The notes under the pieces: generated by a model
Databases searched by the model: none
Told to the model about the DNA's origin: nothing
Seen by the model: only the letters and a program-made list of their open reading frames with translations
Part shown: positions 1 to 8,422 of the stretch, in pieces
Position numbering within the stretch: the first letter of the stretch is position 1
How the letters are laid out: each line of letters begins with the position of its first letter
DNA from: Collinsella aerofaciens ATCC 25986
GTDB taxonomy: Bacteria > Actinomycetota > Coriobacteriia > Coriobacteriales > Coriobacteriaceae
NCBI RefSeq assembly: GCF_010509075.1
Contig: NZ_CP048433.1
Span: 1,984,001 to 2,048,000 of the forward strand
DNA: 64,000 bases
Direction: 5' to 3'
Made by a program: the position numbers and the translations under genes

Positions 1-361
1 AAAGCGCAAGGCGTAGGCGGCGGGCCGGAAGCGCGTGGCTTGTGGTGTGCGACGCGGGGTGAGGGGAGGAATTGCCGCGATCGCGTTGAGGTCGCGAAAA
101 GGAACGCTTGACGTAGTAGTCGGTCTTACGGCGATCGTAGCGGCGTGGCTGCGATGTGTCGGTCTGACGTTGGCGTGTGCTCGTACTCACGCGGTCTGAC
201 TGCTGCACGGTACGGCTTTGCTGCCGCGAAGAAGCCCCGGGCTGCTCTTGGGGGCGCTGCGGGTTGTCGTTGTCGGAGGTGCTTCTGGGCGTTGGCGTGG
301 TGCGGCCGGCAAGGCGCACGCTTTGTGGCCGTTGGTCGCCGTCATTGTATCCGTATGCCAT
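1..361 (-). CDS. N-terminal part of an unknown basic, Gln/Arg/Ser-rich protein (runs off the left edge)
   Basis: An open frame of 120 codons starts at an ATG (361-359) and continues past the window edge. It begins MAYGYNDGDQRPQ. An AAGGTG Shine-Dalgarno-like sequence lies about 7 bases upstream. The visible part is low in hydrophobic residues and rich in Q, R, S, T and P, with the basic run PRRYDRRKTDYYVKR. That suggests a disordered cytoplasmic N-terminus, perhaps ahead of membrane segments, since it turns hydrophobic at the edge (ARRLRLAL). It is divergent from the permease gene at 716. No family is recognised and the function is unknown. The start is supported; the product is not identified. 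Confidence 0.55.
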   Translation of the reverse strand, partial: MAYGYNDGDQRPQSVRLAGRTTPTPRSTSDNDNPQRPQEQPGASSRQQSRTVQQSDRVSTSTRQRQTDTSQPRRYDRRKTDYYVKRSFSRPQRDRGNSSPHPASHTTSHALPARRLRLAL

Positions 362-715
362 TCGAATCACCTTGCCTCATGTGTAACTTGTCTATCCTAC
401 ATAAAAAGATGCACGACACATGGGTATGTGCGCCAAAAGCCTGACAAATGGTATGAACGTTGCCGCGCCGCGCGCCAAGCGTCACGGCAACAGGTCTTCA
501 AAAGCAGACAAGATGAAAGCGTCCAAGACGAATGACGTCTCCCGCCGTTCGTCCCAAAAACGGTGCCGCTCGTTTTGCAGTTCTGCCTTCGGTCGAGCTG
601 CGAGCGGCGCTGCTGCGCCAAGGCCGTATCTTAAAGCCATGGAATAAAAGCGCGCGGCAAAACGGACCGCGCAAGGGGTGACGCCAAGGGCGTCAAAAAG
701 GAAAGGAGGGGAACA
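362..715. other. Divergent intergenic region, 354 bp, no convincing gene
   Basis: This stretch separates the leftward gene ending its 5' side at 361 from the permease start at 716. It must hold two divergent promoters, but I see no pair of -35/-10 boxes good enough to name. Short open frames here lack ribosome binding sites and credible composition. The last 20 bases carry the strong AAAGGAGGGG ribosome binding site of the permease. Confidence 0.5.
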
Positions 716-2167
716 ATGGCGGACAAGAACGCAGAAGTTGCAGTCGAGGATAACGGCGGCATGAAGAAAACGCTCTCGCTCTGGAACTTCTTCACCATCG
801 GCTTTGGTGCCATTATCGGTACCGGTTGGGTTCTGCAGGTCGGCGACTGGATGGTCGTGGGCGGCGGTCCCGTTCCCGCTATGATCGCATTCCTCTTGGG
901 TGCAATCTTCCTCGTGCCCGTCGGAGCTGTTTTCGGTGAGCTCACGGCCGCTATCCCCATCTCGGGCGGCATCGTCGAGTATGTCGATCGTAGCTTTGGC
1001 CGTACGCTGAGCTACATCACCGGATGGCTTTTGGCCCTGGGCAACGGCATCCTGTGCCCGTGGGAGGCCATTGCCATTTCGACTCTCGTGTCCGAGATGT
1101 TCGGTAGCCTGCCCGGCCTTGAGTGGCTGCGCGCCGTCAAGCTCTACACCATCCTGGGGGCCGACGTTTACCTGTTCCCGACGCTGATCGCGCTCGGCTT
1201 TGCAGTTTACGTCATCTTCCTCAACTTCCGTGGTGCCAGCTCGGCCGCCAAGCTTCAGGCCTTCCTGACCAAGGCTCTGCTCTGCGGCATGCTGCTCGCC
1301 ATGGGCGTCTCGCTGTTCACCGGCTCGCCGGACAACGCCATGCCCGTGTTCTCCCAGGTCGCCGGCGCTGGCGGCGGCAAGGCCGCTACCGAGAGCTCCA
1401 GCCTGTTTGCCGGCATCGTGTCGGTCCTGGTTCTGACCCCGTTCTTCTACGCCGGCTTCGACACCATTCCTCAGCAGGCTGAGGAAGCAGCCGAGGGCCT
1501 CAACTGGAACAAGTTCGGCAAGATCATCTCCTTGGCTCTGCTGGCCGCCGGCGGCTTCTACATGGTCTGCATCTACTCGTTCGGCACCATCCTCGACTGG
1601 CATGAGTTTGTTAAGAGCCCGGTTCCCGCGCTCGCCTGCCTCAAGGGCATCAACATGCTCCTGTACCTGGCCATGCTCGTCATCGCCACGCTTGGACCCA
1701 TGGGCCCGATGAATTCCTTCTACGGCGCCACGAGCCGCATCATGCTCGCCATGGGCCGCAAGGGCCAGCTGCCCGAGCAGTTCGCCGAGGTCGACCCCAA
1801 GTCCGGCGCTCCCAAGCTCGCCTGCGTCGTTCTGGGCGCCATCACCGTCGTCGGTCCGTTCCTGGGCAAGAACATGCTCATCCCTCTGACCAACGTGTCG
1901 GCTCTCGCCTTCATCTTCTCCTGCGGCATGGTCGCCCTCGCTTGCCTGCGCATGCGCTTCACCGAGCCCGACCTGCCTCGTCCCTACGAGGTGCCCGGCG
2001 GCAAGTTTGGCATCGGCCTCGCTATCGCTGCCTGCGCCATCATCATCGGCCTGCTCGTGATTCCGTTCTCTCCCGCCTCCCTCAACATGGTGGAGTGGAG
2101 CATCGTGATCGGCTGGCTGGCCGTCGGCCTGGCTCTCATGGCCTTCACCAATTCCCGCAAAAAGTAA
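716..2167 (+). CDS. APC-superfamily amino acid permease
   Basis: A 483-residue integral membrane protein with about 12 hydrophobic segments. The N-terminal GFGAIIGTGW is the unwound TM1 substrate-binding motif of the amino acid-polyamine-organocation family, and the length is typical. The start ATG follows AAAGGAGGGGAACA. The amidohydrolase gene lies 131 bp downstream on the same strand, so the pair may import and degrade one compound such as an amino acid derivative, amide or dipeptide. That link is inference from adjacency. Substrate specificity cannot be read from the sequence. A hairpin in the gap suggests uneven expression of the two genes. Confidence 0.88.
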   Translation: MADKNAEVAVEDNGGMKKTLSLWNFFTIGFGAIIGTGWVLQVGDWMVVGGGPVPAMIAFLLGAIFLVPVGAVFGELTAAIPISGGIVEYVDRSFGRTLSYITGWLLALGNGILCPWEAIAISTLVSEMFGSLPGLEWLRAVKLYTILGADVYLFPTLIALGFAVYVIFLNFRGASSAAKLQAFLTKALLCGMLLAMGVSLFTGSPDNAMPVFSQVAGAGGGKAATESSSLFAGIVSVLVLTPFFYAGFDTIPQQAEEAAEGLNWNKFGKIISLALLAAGGFYMVCIYSFGTILDWHEFVKSPVPALACLKGINMLLYLAMLVIATLGPMGPMNSFYGATSRIMLAMGRKGQLPEQFAEVDPKSGAPKLACVVLGAITVVGPFLGKNMLIPLTNVSALAFIFSCGMVALACLRMRFTEPDLPRPYEVPGGKFGIGLAIAACAIIIGLLVIPFSPASLNMVEWSIVIGWLAVGLALMAFTNSRKK

Positions 2168-2187
2168 CGCCGAGCCGGGGCGGATCA

Positions 2188-2216
2188 GGTGCGCGGGACC
2201 CTCTCTTCCGCGCACC
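2188..2216 (+). terminator. Hairpin between permease and amidohydrolase
   Basis: Perfect 9-bp stem GGTGCGCGG/CCGCGCACC with an 11-nt loop, directly after the permease stop. No T-run follows, so it may be an mRNA-stabilising or processing hairpin rather than a true intrinsic terminator. A second weaker pairing, TTGGGT/ACCCAA, follows it. Confidence 0.45.
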
Positions 2217-2298
2217 GAACCCGGCACCACTTGGGTAGCTTTGTGAGGCCTTAACCCAACGCGGCCTCGCCCACTATATGGATCCATAAGGAGGAACC

Positions 2299-3576
2299 AT
2301 GTCCACTAAGTATGCAATCGTTGGCGGCAAGCTCATCGACGGTACCGGTGCCGGGCCGGTCGAGAACTCCCTCGTTCTCGTCGACGACAACGGCAAGATC
2401 GAGTACGCCGGCGCCATGCAGGACCTTCCCGAGGGCGTTGAGGTCATCGACGCCGCCGGCAAGACCGTCCTTCCCGGCCTGATCGACACCCACCTGCACT
2501 TCTCGGGCAACTTGACCGACGATGACACCGACTGGGTCATGCAGCCGCTCCTCGAGAAGCAGGCCGTCGCCGTCAAGCAGGCCTACGACTGCCTCACCCA
2601 CGGCCTCACCACCGTCTGCGAGATCGGCCGCTTTGGTATCCAGATCCGTGACTGCATCGACAAGGGCGTCTTCAAGGGCCCGCGCGTTCTGGCCACCGGC
2701 CTTGGCTTCTGCCGCGTTGCCGGCCACGGCGACTCCCACCACTGCAGCCAGGAGCTCAACAAGGAATCGCACCCCTGGGGCGATCAGGTCGACGGTCCTT
2801 GGGATCTGCGCAAGGCCGTCCGCCGTCGCCTGCGTGAGAACCCCGATGCCATCAAGATCTGGGCTACCGGTGGCGGCATCTGGCGCTGGGACTCCGGCCG
2901 CGACCAGCACTACTGCTCCGAGGAGATCCAGGCCGTGGTCGAAGAGGCAAAGATGGTCGGCATCCCCGTGTGGAGCCACTGCTACAACAACCACGCCGCT
3001 GCCTACGATTCCGTTCGCTTTGGCTGCGAGCAGCTGATTCACGGCTTCGATATCGATGAGCGCACCATGGACCTCATGGCCGAGCAGGGCACCTTCTTCA
3101 CTCCGACGATCGCCTTCCTGCCCACCTGGTACGCCACCTATCCGCCCGTCTACGTTCCCGAGCTGCACGACAAGTACGAGGGCACCCTGGTCGAGAAGGA
3201 GCTGCAGCGCAACTACGACTGCCTGCGCGAGGCCAAGAAGCGCGGCGTCGTCATGACGATCGGCTCCGACTCCTTCTCCTTCGTCACCCCGTACGGCACT
3301 TGCTCCATCGAGGAGATGTACGAGTTCGTCGACAAGATCGGCTTCACTCCGGTCGAGACCATCACCTGCGCCACCCTCAACGGTGCCAAGATGTGCCACA
3401 TCGAGGACGAGACCGGTTCCATCGAGGCCGGCAAGTGCGCCGACCTGCTGGTCGTCAACGGTGACGTCGCCGCCGACATCCACGTGCTCAACACCGACAA
3501 CATGGACGTCATCATGAAGGACGGCTGGATTGTCGAGGGCGGCACCTTCGGCGAGGCAAACAAGTACAGCGCCTAA
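2299..3576 (+). CDS. Metal-dependent amidohydrolase
   Basis: A 425-residue cytosolic hydrolase of the amidohydrolase superfamily (imidazolonepropionase / Xaa-Pro dipeptidase-like branch). Visible metal and catalytic residues are H65 and H67 in LIDTHLHF, a candidate bridging lysine K186 in DAIKIWATGG, H227 in VWSHCYNNH, H248 in QLIHGF and D324 in IGSDSF. The N-terminal ~60 residues form the small beta-sandwich lobe and the C-terminus returns to it (IEAGKCADLLVV). A strong AAGGAGGAACC site precedes the ATG. It probably hydrolyses a C-N bond in a compound brought in by the upstream permease. The exact substrate is unknown. Confidence 0.85.
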   Translation: MSTKYAIVGGKLIDGTGAGPVENSLVLVDDNGKIEYAGAMQDLPEGVEVIDAAGKTVLPGLIDTHLHFSGNLTDDDTDWVMQPLLEKQAVAVKQAYDCLTHGLTTVCEIGRFGIQIRDCIDKGVFKGPRVLATGLGFCRVAGHGDSHHCSQELNKESHPWGDQVDGPWDLRKAVRRRLRENPDAIKIWATGGGIWRWDSGRDQHYCSEEIQAVVEEAKMVGIPVWSHCYNNHAAAYDSVRFGCEQLIHGFDIDERTMDLMAEQGTFFTPTIAFLPTWYATYPPVYVPELHDKYEGTLVEKELQRNYDCLREAKKRGVVMTIGSDSFSFVTPYGTCSIEEMYEFVDKIGFTPVETITCATLNGAKMCHIEDETGSIEAGKCADLLVVNGDVAADIHVLNTDNMDVIMKDGWIVEGGTFGEANKYSA

Positions 3577-3633
3577 GCTACCGTTCATCGATGGCTTGAT
3601 GTAAAACACAGTATTTGATTGCATAATGCAATG

Positions 3634-3662
3634 GAGAGGGTCGCTTGCGGCCCTCTTTATTG
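3634..3662 (+). terminator. Intrinsic terminator after the amidohydrolase
   Basis: Stem GAGGGTCG/CGGCCCTC with tetraloop CTTG followed by TTTATT. It lies upstream of the true start of the next gene (3695), which argues against starting that gene further upstream. Confidence 0.7.
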
Positions 3663-3694
3663 CTATGGGGTGCGTCGGTAAGAAGGAGATGACG

Positions 3695-5080
3695 GTGGAT
3701 CTCAATAGGCTGATTCTGGGCAAGAGCTACAACTCTACCAAGGTCTTTCGTACCGCTCAGCATGTGGTTCAAGCCATCTTGCTCGGTATTGTCGTTCCGC
3801 TGCTTATCCTGCTGCTCATCTGGGATCTAACCGATAATCCCAATCCCGTTCCGGCCGTTGTCGTCATTGCCGGCTTGGTCATGCTGTGCTTCTTCTTCTC
3901 GTACGTCTTTCTCGTTCCCGACGACCTCACATCGAGCGCAACCGACCGCACGCTCGCCATCGCTTCAAAAATATTCGCCTACACGTCGCGCGGCCTTACG
4001 CCCGAAGCTGCCCTGGGCGCCTCTAAGATCATCCTGTCCGAAACTACCGCCTCTGCCATCTGCTTTACCGACGGCAAGCAGGTGTTGGCAAGCTGGGGCG
4101 AGGACTCGGCAAAATGCCCCGCGGGCACCCCGGTGGTGCTGCGGACTACGCTCAACGTGATCAACAGCGGTGAGCAAAGCGTGTTCTCGCGCGATGCCTC
4201 GACCGAGACAGGTGGCTACTTTCCGCGCCTGCGCGCCGGTATTGTCGCACCGCTTACCGTGCGCGGGCATTGCGTGGGCACGCTCGAGTTGTATTATCCC
4301 CGTCTGAGCAGCATCGATATGCGCCAGACGGCGCTTGCCTCGGGCTTTGCCGACCTCATTTCCACGCAGCTTGCGAGCTTTGAGCTCGAGCGCCAGGACG
4401 AGCTTACGGCCCGCGTGGAGCTGCGCGCCTTGCAATCGCAGGTCGATCCTCATTTTCTGTTTAACACCATCAGCACCATCGTGTCGCTCGTACGTACCGA
4501 GCCGGACAAGGCCAGGTCGCTGCTGATCGACTTTTCCAATTACTACCGTCAGACGCTTTCTGATTCCGATACCCTCACAACGCTCGAGCACGAGGTGGAA
4601 CAGGGCACTCGCTATATCAATCTTATGCAGGCTCGTTATGGCGACGGCCGTCTGCGCGTCTCGGTCGATATCGACTTTGAGGTGCGCGATTGCATGGTGC
4701 CGCCGTTTATCTTGCAGCCGTTGCTCGAAAACTGCATCAAGCACGCGCAGCGCGAGACCGAGCCGCTTTCTATTCATGTTAGGGCTTTCGAGACCGATGA
4801 CGGTTTGGAGATCATCGTCGAGGACGACGGCATCGGTATGAGCGAAGAAGTCTGCGCGCATCTGTTTGAGCAACATCGCCTGGAGGAGCCCGAGAGCATT
4901 ACCGCCGACGGCTCCGTCAAGCGAGGTTGCGGCCTGGCGCTCTTCAACGTGCTTCAGCGCATCCATTTCTTTTACGGAGAAGATTCCGGCATGCGCGTGA
5001 AGTCCCAGGAGGGCGTGGGAACGCAGGTCATCGTCGAGCTGAACGGCGAGCCGCATGAGCCGGCGCCGTTGACGGCGTAG
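3695..5080 (+). CDS. LytS-type sensor histidine kinase (pair 1)
   Basis: A 461-residue membrane sensor kinase. Two hydrophobic segments (about residues 24-43 and 52-74) are followed by a GAF-like domain (about 80-225) and the LytS/YehU-type phosphoacceptor domain with H253 in QVDPHFLFNTIS. The HATPase has N346 in PLLENCIKH, the G1 box EDDGIGM near 376-382 and GCGLALFNV. The frame is open from 3626, but I start at GTG 3695: AGAAGGAG (3681-3688) is ideally spaced 6 nt from it, the in-frame ATG at 3689 abuts the ribosome site, and the extension would overlap a terminator. It should phosphorylate the LytTR regulator encoded 38 bp downstream. The input signal is unknown. A paralogous pair lies at 9607-11739. 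Confidence 0.88.
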   Translation: MDLNRLILGKSYNSTKVFRTAQHVVQAILLGIVVPLLILLLIWDLTDNPNPVPAVVVIAGLVMLCFFFSYVFLVPDDLTSSATDRTLAIASKIFAYTSRGLTPEAALGASKIILSETTASAICFTDGKQVLASWGEDSAKCPAGTPVVLRTTLNVINSGEQSVFSRDASTETGGYFPRLRAGIVAPLTVRGHCVGTLELYYPRLSSIDMRQTALASGFADLISTQLASFELERQDELTARVELRALQSQVDPHFLFNTISTIVSLVRTEPDKARSLLIDFSNYYRQTLSDSDTLTTLEHEVEQGTRYINLMQARYGDGRLRVSVDIDFEVRDCMVPPFILQPLLENCIKHAQRETEPLSIHVRAFETDDGLEIIVEDDGIGMSEEVCAHLFEQHRLEEPESITADGSVKRGCGLALFNVLQRIHFFYGEDSGMRVKSQEGVGTQVIVELNGEPHEPAPLTA

Positions 5081-5118
5081 CACGCGGTTGGATTGAGAGA
5101 AAAAGAGGGGAAGCACAT

Positions 5119-5853
5119 ATGTCCGAAGGCTGGAACATCTTGGTGGTTGATGACGAACCTCCCATTAGGGCTGAGCTACGCTATCTGTTGGAAAAGGATA
5201 CGCGTGTGGGCCAGATTGCCGAGGCGGGCAATGTCACCGAGGCCGTGGAGTCGATTCTCTCGAACAAGCCCAACGTGTTGTTTTTGGACATCACGATGCC
5301 CGGCCGCTCGGGAATTGAGCTTGCCGAGACGCTGCAGAACCTAAAGACGCCGCCGGTGGTTGTGTTTGTGACGGCGTTTGCCGAGTTTGCCGCCGATGCG
5401 TATAACCTCGATGCGGTCGACTATGTCGTCAAGCCGGTCGAGGACGCACGCCTGTCAAAGGCACTCGACAAGATCGAGGCAGCCTTGGGTGCCCGTCGTG
5501 TTATCCACGCTCCGCGCCAGCCTTTGCGTCTGACGGTGGACCGCGGGGGCAAAAAGGTGTTCATTCCCGCCGCAGACGTCTGCTACTTTGAGGCGCGCGC
5601 CGATTTTTGCAACGCCATCTGCGCCGAGGGAACGTACCTGATCAATGAGTCGATCTCTTCGCTCGAGCGTCGCTTGGTCTCCGAGGGCTTTATTCGCGTT
5701 CATCGCAGCTATCTGGTCAATTTGGAAGACGTGCACAATGTCGAGATCGGTTCCACGGGTCTTATGGAGCTCAGACTCGATCGCGTAACCTCGACGGTGC
5801 CCGTGTCCCGCCGTCGCGCTGCCGAGGTTAAAGCACACTTGGGGCTTGCGTAG
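5119..5853 (+). CDS. LytTR-family response regulator (pair 1)
   Basis: A 244-residue two-domain regulator. The receiver domain shows the acidic pocket D11/D12, phosphoacceptor D57 in VLFLDITMPG, a threonine in FVTAF and K105 in VVKPVED. The LytTR DNA-binding domain spans about residues 140-240 (GKKVFIPAADVCYFEA, GFIRVHRSYLVNL). The gene follows its kinase closely, which is the usual LytS/LytR operon arrangement. LytTR regulators in Gram-positive bacteria control carbon uptake, peptide signalling or cell-wall genes; which applies here is not visible. Confidence 0.9.
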   Translation: MSEGWNILVVDDEPPIRAELRYLLEKDTRVGQIAEAGNVTEAVESILSNKPNVLFLDITMPGRSGIELAETLQNLKTPPVVVFVTAFAEFAADAYNLDAVDYVVKPVEDARLSKALDKIEAALGARRVIHAPRQPLRLTVDRGGKKVFIPAADVCYFEARADFCNAICAEGTYLINESISSLERRLVSEGFIRVHRSYLVNLEDVHNVEIGSTGLMELRLDRVTSTVPVSRRRAAEVKAHLGLA

Positions 5854-5874
5854 ACGGTCTGCGTGCCGTCGTTT
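5853..5874 (+). terminator. Weak hairpin after response regulator 1
   Basis: Short stem GACGG/CCGTC overlapping the stop codon, followed by GTTT. A possible weak intrinsic terminator; the stem is only 5 bp. Confidence 0.3.
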
Positions 5875-5945
5875 ACCATCGCAGGTTTGGCATGGGCGCG
5901 CGGTGGGCATAATGGGTGGCATCGAATGAAATCGAAAGGATCATT

Positions 5946-6890
5946 ATGCCCGCGCTTATCACCCATCATCTGTTTGGCGAGGAAAGCATCGACCGTCTTC
6001 CGCAGGGCGTCATCACGTCCGATGAAGAGCGCATTGCCTTTATCTTGGGCAACCAAGGCCCCGACCCGTTTTTCTTTCACATTCTGACACCGCGTGTTTC
6101 CGACTGCACGCTGCTGGCGCAGGTCATGCATCGGTCGCGCATGTCTCGCCAGTTCGCGTGCCTGCGCGACGGCGTGTCGCATCTGCTGCCGCGCGACGCC
6201 AGCTTGGGTCGCGCCTTTGCGCTGGGCCTGCTGTCTCATTACGTGCTCGACCGCAACGCCCACCCCTTTGTCTATGAGCAGCAGTTTGGCATCGTGGAAT
6301 CCGACTCAGAGCTTGAGGATTCGAGCAGTCAGGTCCATGCCGTGATCGAGAGCGACCTGGATGTACTGATGCTGCAGCTTAAACGCGATGGCGCTACGGT
6401 CGACGATTACCCGCCGGCGGGCGAGATCGTCACCACCGATCGCATCAATCGCGTGGCCGGCGTGCTGATGAGCTATGTTGCCGGACGCGTGTATGGCATT
6501 GACATTCCGGCGGGGGAGTACGGTGCTGCCGTTGCCAATATGCAGCGACTTTACCGCGCGATTGAGCCGGCCGGCTCCGCAAAGACGCGCGCGATCTCGC
6601 TGGTTGAGGGCTTGGTGCACGACTACTCGCTGCTCGACGGCCTTGCCCATCGCGTGACGACGGAGCTGCCCGAGCGCACCGGTAACCTGGGCCATCTGAC
6701 ATGGAAGAATCCCTTTACCGACGAGGTCTCGAACGAGAGTTTCCCCGAGGTCTTTGATCGCGCGCTGGTCGATTACGAGTGCACGGTCGCACGTTTTATC
6801 GAGACCGGTGACATGGATGCCGTGACCAGTCACGTCAACTACAGCGGTCGCGTGCTCAATGCCGATGAGGAGTTCGACCGCGAGGAATAG
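5946..6890 (+). CDS. Zinc-dependent phospholipase C-like protein
   Basis: A 314-residue protein of the bacterial zinc-dependent phospholipase C/S1-P1-like fold (family PF00882). The N-terminus MPALITHHLFGE, the segment QGPDPFFFHIL and the motif LGLLSHYVLDRNAHPF, with His and Asp residues for metal binding, are typical; SSQVHAVIESDLD supplies further ligands. The frame is open from further upstream, but the ATG at 5946 follows GAAAGGATCATT and gives the conserved N-terminus. No signal peptide is visible, so it is probably intracellular. Substrates of these Firmicutes/Actinobacteria homologues are not established. It stands alone between the LytTR gene and an MFS gene. Confidence 0.78.
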   Translation: MPALITHHLFGEESIDRLPQGVITSDEERIAFILGNQGPDPFFFHILTPRVSDCTLLAQVMHRSRMSRQFACLRDGVSHLLPRDASLGRAFALGLLSHYVLDRNAHPFVYEQQFGIVESDSELEDSSSQVHAVIESDLDVLMLQLKRDGATVDDYPPAGEIVTTDRINRVAGVLMSYVAGRVYGIDIPAGEYGAAVANMQRLYRAIEPAGSAKTRAISLVEGLVHDYSLLDGLAHRVTTELPERTGNLGHLTWKNPFTDEVSNESFPEVFDRALVDYECTVARFIETGDMDAVTSHVNYSGRVLNADEEFDREE

Positions 6891-6991
6891 GGCTCGTGCG
6901 TGCCCCTTTGCCGAATCCTTACCGGCGGTTCTGGACAATTGGGGTACGATGAGCTAACTGCATATCGGGCGAATACGAAGGGTCCCTGTCC

Positions 6992-8251
6992 ATGAAATAC
7001 ACCAAGCTCGAGCGTAACTGGGTTATGTATGATGTGGGCAATTCGGCCCTCGTGCTGCTCAATACCTCGGTGGTGCCCATTTACTTTAACGCCATCAATA
7101 CCGGCGCTTCCTCGGCCGACCTGGTGGTCGCCTGGGGCAATGCGCAGACGATTGCCTCGCTGGTCATCGCCATGCTCATGCCCATTCTGGGCGCGCTTGC
7201 CGACTACGCCGGCAACAAGATCAAGTTCTTCTTGGGCTTCTTCCTCACGGGCCTGGTGCTTTGCCTGGCGCAGGCTATCCCAATGTCCGCCATGGCATTT
7301 TTGACCGTGTACGTGCTGTGCACCATCGGCCTTAACTCTTCTATGACGTTCTACGACGCCATGCTGCCCGACATTACCACCGACGAGCGCATGGACGCCG
7401 TGTCCAGCTCGGGTTATGCCTGGGGCTACATCGGTTCCACCGTGCCGTTCGTCATCTGCCTGGCGCTCATCATGGGTGGCCCCGCTCTTGGTGTCCCCAC
7501 CATGCTGGCAACGCGTCTGTCGTTTATCATCACCGGTGCCTGGTGGCTCATCTTTACCCTGCCGCTCATTCGCACCTATAAGCAAAAGTACGGTCGCGAG
7601 CGCGGTCCCGAGGACACCATCGGCCACATCGTGGGCGGTGTGTTCTCCGAGGTCGGACACACCATGCGCGAGATCGCCCACAACAAGACCGTGCTGGTCT
7701 ACATGATCGCGTTCTTCTTCTATATCGACGGTGTGCACACGGTCATTTCCATGGCAACCAGCTACGGATCGGCCTTGGGCATCGATTCGACCCAGTTGGT
7801 CCTGGCGCTGCTCGTCACGCAGTTCGTGGCCTTTCCGTCCGCCATCATCTACGGCAAGCTTGCCGGACGCGTGGGCACGCTCAACATGATCTTGGTGGCA
7901 GTCGCCGCCTATATGGGCATTGTGCTGTTCGCCGCGTTCTTCCTAAAGACCGCCTTTGAATTCTGGGTGCTTGCCATTATGGTCGGCCTGTTCCAGGGCG
8001 GCGTGCAGGCGCTCAGCCGTAGCTACTTTGGCCGCATTATCCCCAAGGAAAAGTCCAACGAGTACTACGGCTTCTTTGACATCTTCGGTCGTTATGCAAG
8101 CGTCATGGGCACTTTCCTAGTGTCGGTCGTCACCTCGCTGACCGGCAATCCGTCGCTGGGCGTCCTTTCCATTGGCGTGCTGCTGATCGTTGGCTTTATG
8201 CTGCTGGTCCGCCTGTCCCGCATGACTCGGGCGGCAGAGCATGCCGCATAG
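6992..8251 (+). CDS. MFS transporter, UMF1/Atg22-like
   Basis: A 419-residue integral membrane protein with about 12 hydrophobic segments. The N-terminal ERNWVMYDVGNSA and the later GLFQGGVQALSRSYFG with PKEKSNEYYGFFDIFGR are hallmarks of the UMF1 branch of the major facilitator superfamily (related to fungal vacuolar Atg22 amino acid effluxers). It is likely a plasma-membrane carrier for amino acids or small metabolites; direction and substrate are unknown. The ATG is preceded by a GGGTCCCTGTCC stretch, so its ribosome binding site is weak. Confidence 0.85.
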   Translation: MKYTKLERNWVMYDVGNSALVLLNTSVVPIYFNAINTGASSADLVVAWGNAQTIASLVIAMLMPILGALADYAGNKIKFFLGFFLTGLVLCLAQAIPMSAMAFLTVYVLCTIGLNSSMTFYDAMLPDITTDERMDAVSSSGYAWGYIGSTVPFVICLALIMGGPALGVPTMLATRLSFIITGAWWLIFTLPLIRTYKQKYGRERGPEDTIGHIVGGVFSEVGHTMREIAHNKTVLVYMIAFFFYIDGVHTVISMATSYGSALGIDSTQLVLALLVTQFVAFPSAIIYGKLAGRVGTLNMILVAVAAYMGIVLFAAFFLKTAFEFWVLAIMVGLFQGGVQALSRSYFGRIIPKEKSNEYYGFFDIFGRYASVMGTFLVSVVTSLTGNPSLGVLSIGVLLIVGFMLLVRLSRMTRAAEHAA

Positions 8252-8366
8252 GAGCGAGCGGCTATTGTGCCTGTCCACGGTACTCTTTTGGGGTTATCCG
8301 CAATAAACATTGCGACTTGCGAGCAATGATTTGCCCAAGTGGGTATGATGGAATCAGCTAGGTCGC

Positions 8367-8402
8367 GGGGCGTCGCCTGTGTTTGGCGGCGTCCCGTTTT
8401 TG
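8367..8402 (+). terminator. Terminator-like hairpin ahead of the glycosyltransferase gene
   Basis: Stem GGGCGTCGCC pairing with GGCGGCGTCCC (one bulge, one G-U) followed by GTTTTTG. It lies 115 bp past the MFS stop but only about 20 nt before the next start codon. It can act as the MFS terminator or, if transcription starts near TATGAT (8344-8349), as an attenuator for the downstream three-gene unit. Confidence 0.6.
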
Positions 8403-8422
8403 TGTTGCAGGGAGGGTAAGGC

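Noticed and set aside
482-2287. Long minus-strand open frame (601 codons) opposite the permease
   Set aside because: It is antisense to a clear APC permease. The frame is open only because high-GC codon bias removes stops; the translation is His/Gly/Glu-rich low-complexity and has no ribosome site.
3626-3694. Upstream start of LytS-like kinase 1 at 3626
   Set aside because: That extension overlaps the intrinsic terminator at 3634-3662 and has no ribosome site; the GTG at 3695 is well placed after AGAAGGAG.
2251-3723. Minus-strand open frame of 490 codons opposite the amidohydrolase
   Set aside because: The amidohydrolase metal-binding residues are all present on the plus strand; the reverse frame is a compositional shadow.
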